Part shown: positions 58,395-64,000 of the stretch, in pieces | How the letters are laid out: every line of letters begins with the position of its first letter | How positions within the stretch are numbered: position 1 is the stretch's first letter | NCBI GenBank assembly: GCA_019914995.1 | Contig: CM034139.1 | Coordinates: 1,431,001-1,495,000 of the forward strand | Length of the DNA: 64,000 bases | Source: Acanthochlamys bracteata | Taxonomy: Eukaryota > Streptophyta > Magnoliopsida > Pandanales > Velloziaceae | Reading direction: 5' to 3' | The notes under the pieces: model-generated | Told to the model about the DNA's origin: nothing | Database searches by the model: none | Seen by the model: the letters and a program-made list of their open reading frames with translations, nothing else | Translations under genes and position numbers: made by a program

Positions 58395-59390
58395 ATTATT
58401 TGCTAGCTCGGTAGTAGTCAGTAGCTCGGTAGGTGATCAACTCGGCAGCCAAAAAAAAAAGTTCTCCCCCTTGCGTCAAGCTGTATCCAGTGACACCATA
58501 AGTGAAATCCACTAACGACAAATCAATATATAACAACTAAGACTTGTTGTTCGCATAACATCTCCACTGCAACTGACTTTCCTCACAAGGATAACTCACA
58601 ACAGCTGTTTATACTTAGCAAAGCTCCTCGCAAAGGCCTAGTACAAACTACTAACCTATGCTTAGGCTAGCAATCAGAGAAGTTGCAAAGTCTCGTGTAA
58701 CCTTCTTTCTTAAGATTACAATGTGAACACGAGATTTAGCTCAAGTGATCTCCCTTACAATGATTTCTAATCAGTCAACAATAAAGCTCAATGAATCTCA
58801 CACAAAAGAAACAAAGAGAATAGAACTCAAGAAATGCTTCGGTTGAAGCTGATCTCTTTATTGAGTAGTAAGATGAATGCTCATTTTAAGTGCTCTGTAA
58901 GTTATTTAATTTGTTGTTTTCTTCACTATAGCAACAAATCCTCCTTGATCTCAGGATGAAAGCTGCTCGGATTGATAAAGGATGTAACCGCTAGTAGCAA
59001 TGCAATGGTTAGGTCTAGTGCAAATGGCTACTTGATGTGTTCTAGAAGTTGTATTTTTTTCTTAAAAATTTTCTCTAATTTCTTTCCATGACCGGCCATT
59101 GTTTGCTGATGTGGGTATGCTCTACTAAGTCTCAAGAACGACTCCTCAAAATTTTAAGTAAAACGGATCTGATTTGAGGCTACAAAACCATCCAACGGTT
59201 CAAGATTTTCTCTAAAGTTTCTGCTGCTCTATCATTCGAATTTTGTGACAATTTTTTTAAAAACCAATATGATTTATTTCCATAGAATTAAATTTGGAGA
59301 TGTCCTCTTCAATATGCATATAAATATCATACCCAAATTAAAATAGATGACTAAGATGTCGGCTATGTGAAGATAAACGCCCAGATCTTC
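58395..59390 (-). mobile_element. Truncated Sirevirus-like Copia LTR, minus strand
   Basis: It matches the 56374-57720 copy (CATAAGTGAAATCCACTAA, TCAAGTGAT.TCCCTTA.AATGAT, GTAGCAAGATGAATGCTCA..TT) in the same orientation, but its outer ends are missing or diverged. Confidence 0.65.
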
Positions 59391-60797
59391 GTAAGGGAGG
59401 ACAGATTATAGACGAGCGGGAGCGTGGAGTGAGAGGCAGAGAGAAGAGGAAACCGAAGAGAAAAGAACGAAGAAAAGGTGTTCAACACCGGAGTGAGAAG
59501 TCGCGCACACTGTAAGGAACGATCAGGTGTTGTATGCGAGAGCAGAGGAAGAAAGAAAGGAATAGTACTTTTTTTCCTCTACTCCCCCTATTGTGCTTCC
59601 TTTTTAAACAATAAATTTAAAACCAAACACACAACGGAGGGAAATCCTTTCTCCTTCTCCTCCATTTCTTTAGTTTTTTTGGATTACGGAGTAACAGTGG
59701 GGAGTGAAGAAAAAGATGCAGCATTTTGTCGCCGTTACAAACGTTTGGCTTTTGCTTCATTAAGGGGAGAAAAGAGAACAGTTTTCTGTCTTTATTTATG
59801 AATAATAGTTAAATATGTATCCACCGATTCGATGAATATCTACGAGTACAAGTGGGAAGCAAATTTACTTATGTTTTTATTCTTTTCTTTATTTAATTTC
59901 TTTCTCTAATTTTAATATTTATCTCTAATTAAAGATATATGGGTTTATAATATTCTATATGTTTTTCATTTCAGTTTACAAGAGAGGTTTTACAATTTTT
60001 TTTAAAAAATTAGCACGTATTGCTTTTTATAGTAATTATAATTTTATATTTCACTTTAATTCAATTGATAGAGAAAATAATGACATTAATGACCAAATTT
60101 TTTCATATTTAAAAATTGATTTTTAAAGTTATATCTAATAATAAAAAATAAATTCAAAGTTATATAAGTAAAGTTAATGTAAAATAATATTAGTACAAAT
60201 TAGATTAACCTAAAATTAGTTTATATAAATATAAAGGAGCATTTGAGTTTTTTATAAATTTTTTTAATATTTTAACCTTCTATTCAAATACATTAACTTA
60301 TTATCTTTACTTTATATTCAAATACGGTAAATGACTATTCGTTTCTACATATCTCTTCGTTGCGCTTCTCTATGTTAGTTTTACTCTTATTATCCACGCA
60401 TCCAAACGAGTTAAATCCTCGGTCCAAGGTCAAATCGTCCATTTAACATAGATTAGAGACTATTTAAGAGTGTTTATAAAATAAAAAATTTTTAAAATAC
60501 AAAATAATTTTATCTTATTTTGAAAAATAAAATTTTTTTTTTACTTCAAAAAAATTAATAAAATATTAATAAATTCTCACAGTATAAGATTATTTATATT
60601 CTATAAACTTTTAATAAATTTATAAAATATTATAAAAAATTTATTAAAAAATAAAATAAAATAAAATGAAATTGAGCGTAACGATAAACAATCTTGGCGG
60701 AACCCAACTACGGTGTCTTTCTGGAGAGCGTCGAATCGAGTTGCTCTCTCTATCTTTTCGTCCGGTGGACAATTTTGTCGGTCAGTGTTTTAAACAA
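59391..60797. other. Intergenic; 5' flank of the mtSSB gene
   Basis: 59400-59560 is purine-rich (AGAGAAGAGG) and 59880-60660 extremely AT-rich. The frame 60666-60797 is open into the gene but begins with an ATG lacking transit-peptide character, so I read it as 5' UTR. No promoter element can be fixed. Confidence 0.4.
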
Positions 60798-62947
60798 ATG
60801 GCTCCACTAGTTCGTAACCTACTTCGTCGCTCAGTCTTCTCGGCCTACCGCCGTTCACATCTTCCTTCTTCCTCCTCCGCTGCCATCGCGACACGCTTCT
60901 GCTCATCTTCAACAACAACAACGCACACCGACGATGAGTCTGACGCCGACTCGTTCAACCCCTCCTCAGCAACACCTGATTCGGACTTTTCTACTAACCC
61001 TCCTCCCCGCGTTCCTTTCCAACGCCCCTTGGAGAACGGCCTAGAGCAGGGCGTCTATAGAGTAAGCGATCGTCATTATTCATAATGTTACAGAGTATAA
61101 TGGAAATTCGTACCTTGCTTTTATTTTTTAAGGAAATTTACTTGCATATTTTTTTTGTATGGCAAGTTTATTTCGTTTTTGGTTGTTGCTAGACTACCCG
61201 AACGTGACTATGGGCAGGAATATGGGTTCTTGAAATTTGTATCAGCATATGTGCACAAAATGTTAAATATTGTGATTATTAAATGTAGTCGAGTGGTATA
61301 CAATTGAAAAACCACAATGTTGGACACCCTTTTATTTTTGCAATTCCATGGTTTAGAATGTTAGTAAAATTGATGTCAATTTTTCCTTGTGATATAAATT
61401 GTATACGCTACATATTAGGATTTGACCTGAAAAAGTTGGGCCACTTCTTAACTGGTAAACTTCCAACATATTTGAACCATAAGCCTAACTTGAACAGGAG
61501 GATTGCCCAGAAAGTATGCCTGATATGTGCTTTCAAATTATGGGAGCTCAAAATGGGTTGTATTGAACTATGGGCATTTCAAATTCCTCCTGTACAACGA
61601 TGTTCACGTGTTTCATCCGTACTTTTAAAGAACCGCTAGTTCAAGACGTTCTAAAATTTTTTAATGTTAATTTCTAAGCACTGAAGCATAATGTTTCATT
61701 GACAGTATGATTATACTCAAGGCCTGGCTATTCTCTTTTGTTCATAACATGATGAGCTCAATAGAAATTCTAATGTATTTCCTTTGTCCTTTGATTTGCT
61801 GTAAGGCAATACTAGTGGGGAAGGTGGGGCAACGGCCGATCCAGAAGACCTTGCGGAGTGGGCGAGTGGTGGTGCTTTTCTCACTAGGTACAGGTGGTAT
61901 TCGAAACAACCGTCGGCCACTTGAAGATGAGGAGCCCCGTGAGTATGCGGAGCGTTGTTCCGTCCAGTGGCATCGCATATCAGTCTACCCAGCCTACCTT
62001 GGCGAGCTTGCTCTCAATCATGTCCATCCTGGGTGAGCTTCTTTCTTGGTTTTGTGTTGATGTCTTGTGCATCTATGCATGCAGGATTTGACCATGGTCT
62101 TGTGTGTCTGTCTGTGTGTATTTGTCTACCCAGTGAGTTCCTTTTTTAGTTTTATTCTTCTGAGATATCCAACACGTTTGGGATGTTAAACCACACTCAT
62201 TTGGTGGTTGTGTGGTGTCGCTTATCACCCATGCTAGGCAGCAAATACAAAGTCTTGTAATTGTTATTTATCTTAAATATGATAATAAGCTTATAGATAT
62301 GTCTAAAAGCCAATATCATTCTATTAATCGGAGAGATTTTCTCTTACTTGAGACGTGTTCCACTTTTTCTGTCTTCTTTATACTATAATAATGGGAAAGC
62401 TTGTGTAAATTGCAAACTATTACCTAAGTTCTGAGATGTTCCTAGTGACAACTCCATTATTTGGTATATTGTTGCACAAGCCATACGAAAGCCACCTAAA
62501 GTAGAATTATCATTTCTCCTTTGACCTGCAAAATACTATCTAGTAGCATCTGGTCTGTATATAGCCACATGGGCACCTCTTAAAACCATGTATGCTTAAA
62601 GACAATATGAAGGAACCACATATCCTATTTTTCCTGTTGTTTGGGACTTTTGATCACTGCATGACATAAAGCTTTCATGAGTTTCTTGGTCTTTACAGTT
62701 TATTAGATCTCTTTGCTTTTAGTTAAGCCCTTCCAACATAAGCATAGGAGTCAGATCAGTCATCTATTTGTATTGTGATTCTTGCTGAATTTGATTTTTG
62801 ATATAGAGTATATGTTCTGCAATTGATATTATCTTTGGCAATGTAGATCTATATTGTATGTGGAAGGAAATCTTGAGACTAAAGTGTTTAGTGATCCTAT
62901 TATGGGGCTTGTGAAGCGCATAAGAGAGATTGCTGTCCGCCAAGATG
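60798..62947 (+). CDS. mtSSB: Mitochondrial single-stranded DNA-binding protein, 3' end outside window
   Basis: Exons are 60798-61061, 61806-62032 and 62847-62947, with GT-AG borders and matching phases (0, 2, 1), giving 197 residues before the window's end of recognisable coding. Residues 1-45 (MAPLVRNLLRRSVFSAYRR, then Ser/Ala-rich) have no acidic residue and fit a mitochondrial transit peptide; an acidic linker follows. From about residue 80, GLEQGVYR, AILVGKVGQRPIQKTLRSGR, LFSLGTGGIRNNRRPL, CSVQWHRISVYP and SILYVEGNLETKVFSDPI form the SSB OB-fold. Known role: coats single-stranded mitochondrial DNA in replication and repair. The ATG at 60666 is in frame but would bury the presequence, so I chose 60798. 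The expected C-terminal GRLVFLG-type segment is not seen up to 64000. Confidence 0.92.
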
Positions 62948-63949
62948 GTATGTCTACATTTCTCTTATTGCACTCACTAAATTTTAGGGTGTCTCTTTTC
63001 TGCTACGTACTTTGAATATTTATTCTTGTTTTAGTTTTTCATTGTACCTAATGCTTGAGTTATAAGCTATGCAAAAAATGAAAAACTAGGTGATGGATGT
63101 GAGACAAGCCATTGGGATAAAAGTAATTGTAGTATTCTCGTGCTTGGGTTTGGGGTACGGTGCATAGACAACTCAATTTGGTTGTCCATTTTTAATGCAT
63201 ACATGTGCCTAAGAGAATGTGTTTAAAGTGGTTGGTTTCGCTATTTGGAAAAGTTGCCCTCTAATAGGGGAGGCACAATTCACGACCTCTACCCCTATAG
63301 GGCTCCACCCTAAACTGGCTGTGTTTAGGGGATGAATTACATATGTAGGGCGGAGTTGGTACAAAATGAAACACATATATAAATCAGTGATTCTCATCCT
63401 TAAGAGTCCCAACCCCCTATTAGTTATTTATGAGTATTTTTAGCTATCAAAAGTAATGTTTAATTTAATAAAAATTTGTAGTATGCAAAATCCTTTACAA
63501 GAATGTATTTAGTTTTTTGAATAGTAAAATATATTATGGAATTATTGAGTCCATATATACAAAAAACCCAAATTAGCTGCATAAACAAATGTAGATAAAT
63601 GGTTAATTTGTAAGGAAATTTCCCTGGGGAATCCAAATCCCAAAATATACCTGTTGGGGCTGTGAAGAGGAACAAATTAACTCCATGTCTTGGGGTGCAG
63701 GTTGGCAAGTGTGACAATATATTTATTGGGTGGTTATGACGAACAAATTAACTCCATGACTGGGAGTGCAAGTTGGGAAGTGTGACAATATAGCTACTGG
63801 TTAGTGATGAGGAACAAATTAACTCCATGACTTGGGGTGTCTATTTGGAAGGGTGAGGAGAGCGGCTGGACAGAGGATGTGATCCCCACTTTCACTTGAC
63901 CTCATTACAGTTCTTAATCTCTTCTAAGATTTGATGTTTTGTTCTTCTT
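62948..63949 (+). other. mtSSB: mtSSB intron 3 (open to the right edge)
   Basis: After the donor GTATGT at 62948 no further SSB exon is recognisable. The intron contains the 71-bp tandem repeat listed separately and then runs into a LINE tail at the window's end. Confidence 0.6.
63670..63860 (+). repeat. 71-bp tandem repeat, about 2.7 copies
   Basis: GAACAAATTAACTCCATG starts at 63670, 63741 and 63812, exactly 71 bp apart; units continue TTGGGGTGCA.GTTGG and AAGTGTGACAATATA. The third copy is partial. It lies in an mtSSB intron. Confidence 0.9.
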
Positions 63950-64000
63950 ATTCAACCAAGTCTTATATCATTAAGTGGGGTCAGCCAAGTGGATCTTTCT
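63950..64000 (-). mobile_element. LINE 3' tail fragment, minus strand, cut by the window edge
   Basis: Read on the minus strand it gives CACTTGGCTGACCCCACTTA, TGATATAAGACTTGGTTGAA, the same 3' terminal box as at 541-575 and 9038-9075. The remainder lies outside. Confidence 0.7.

Noticed and set aside
59478-59801. 107-codon open frame (MFNTGVRSRAHC...)
   Set aside because: Purine-rich low complexity with no motif and no supported splice partners.
60666-60797. Upstream ATG as the mtSSB start
   Set aside because: It is in frame, but the extra 44 residues contain acidic residues and Cys and do not look like a transit peptide; the ATG at 60798 gives a typical one.

Overview
This is an AT-rich, repeat-laden piece of a flowering-plant nuclear genome, most likely a eudicot. 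The evidence is spliced genes with GT-AG introns, a plant-type cytochrome b561, a plant mitochondrial SSB, and several classes of decayed plant transposons (RTE-like LINE, hAT, Tourist-like MITEs, Copia and Gypsy-type LTRs). There is no prokaryotic organisation, operon or CRISPR. The species cannot be told from the sequence.

Four host-type genes are supported. (1) A small basic protein with a U1/matrin-type C2H2 zinc finger, plus strand, 1377-2493, five exons, with a tandemly duplicated in-frame exon. (2) A cytochrome b561 / transmembrane ascorbate ferrireductase, minus strand, 20874-7512. Its four exons total 726 nt but are spread over 13.4 kb because the introns are full of transposon debris. 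(3) A hAT-transposase-derived gene, minus strand, 31754-28862. It has a BED finger and an intact spliced frame, but residues equivalent to catalytic positions are substituted, so it looks domesticated. (4) A mitochondrial single-stranded DNA-binding protein, plus strand, from 60798, whose last exon(s) lie beyond the right edge.

The rest is mostly mobile DNA. 1-589 is the 3' end of a LINE. 8.1-20.7 kb (CYB561 introns) holds a LINE tail, a hAT fragment, a degenerate long LTR and a Copia RNase H remnant. 23.1-27.7 kb looks like a short LTR retrotransposon (LTR, primer-binding site, Y/Q-rich leader, polypurine tract, LTR) whose body carries about 2.9 kb of frameshifted, intron-poor, gene-like sequence; this is the most unusual object in the window. 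27.7-28.1 and 39.1-41.4 kb hold copies of a second short LTR family. 35.06-38.00 kb is an almost complete but dead hAT element with inverted ends and target-site duplication, and 43.2-43.7 kb is a 480-bp non-autonomous relative. 41.4-42.9 kb and 45.4-48.1 kb are two solo LTRs with target-site duplications. 49-59 kb is Sirevirus-like Copia wreckage. At least four copies of one roughly 250-bp Tourist-like MITE are scattered through the window.

The host genes show no functional link. CYB561 works in transmembrane electron transport, the SSB in mitochondrial DNA maintenance, the hAT-derived gene probably in DNA binding or regulation, and the zinc-finger protein is probably nuclear or RNA-associated. 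Their layout reflects ordinary plant gene spacing expanded by nested insertions.
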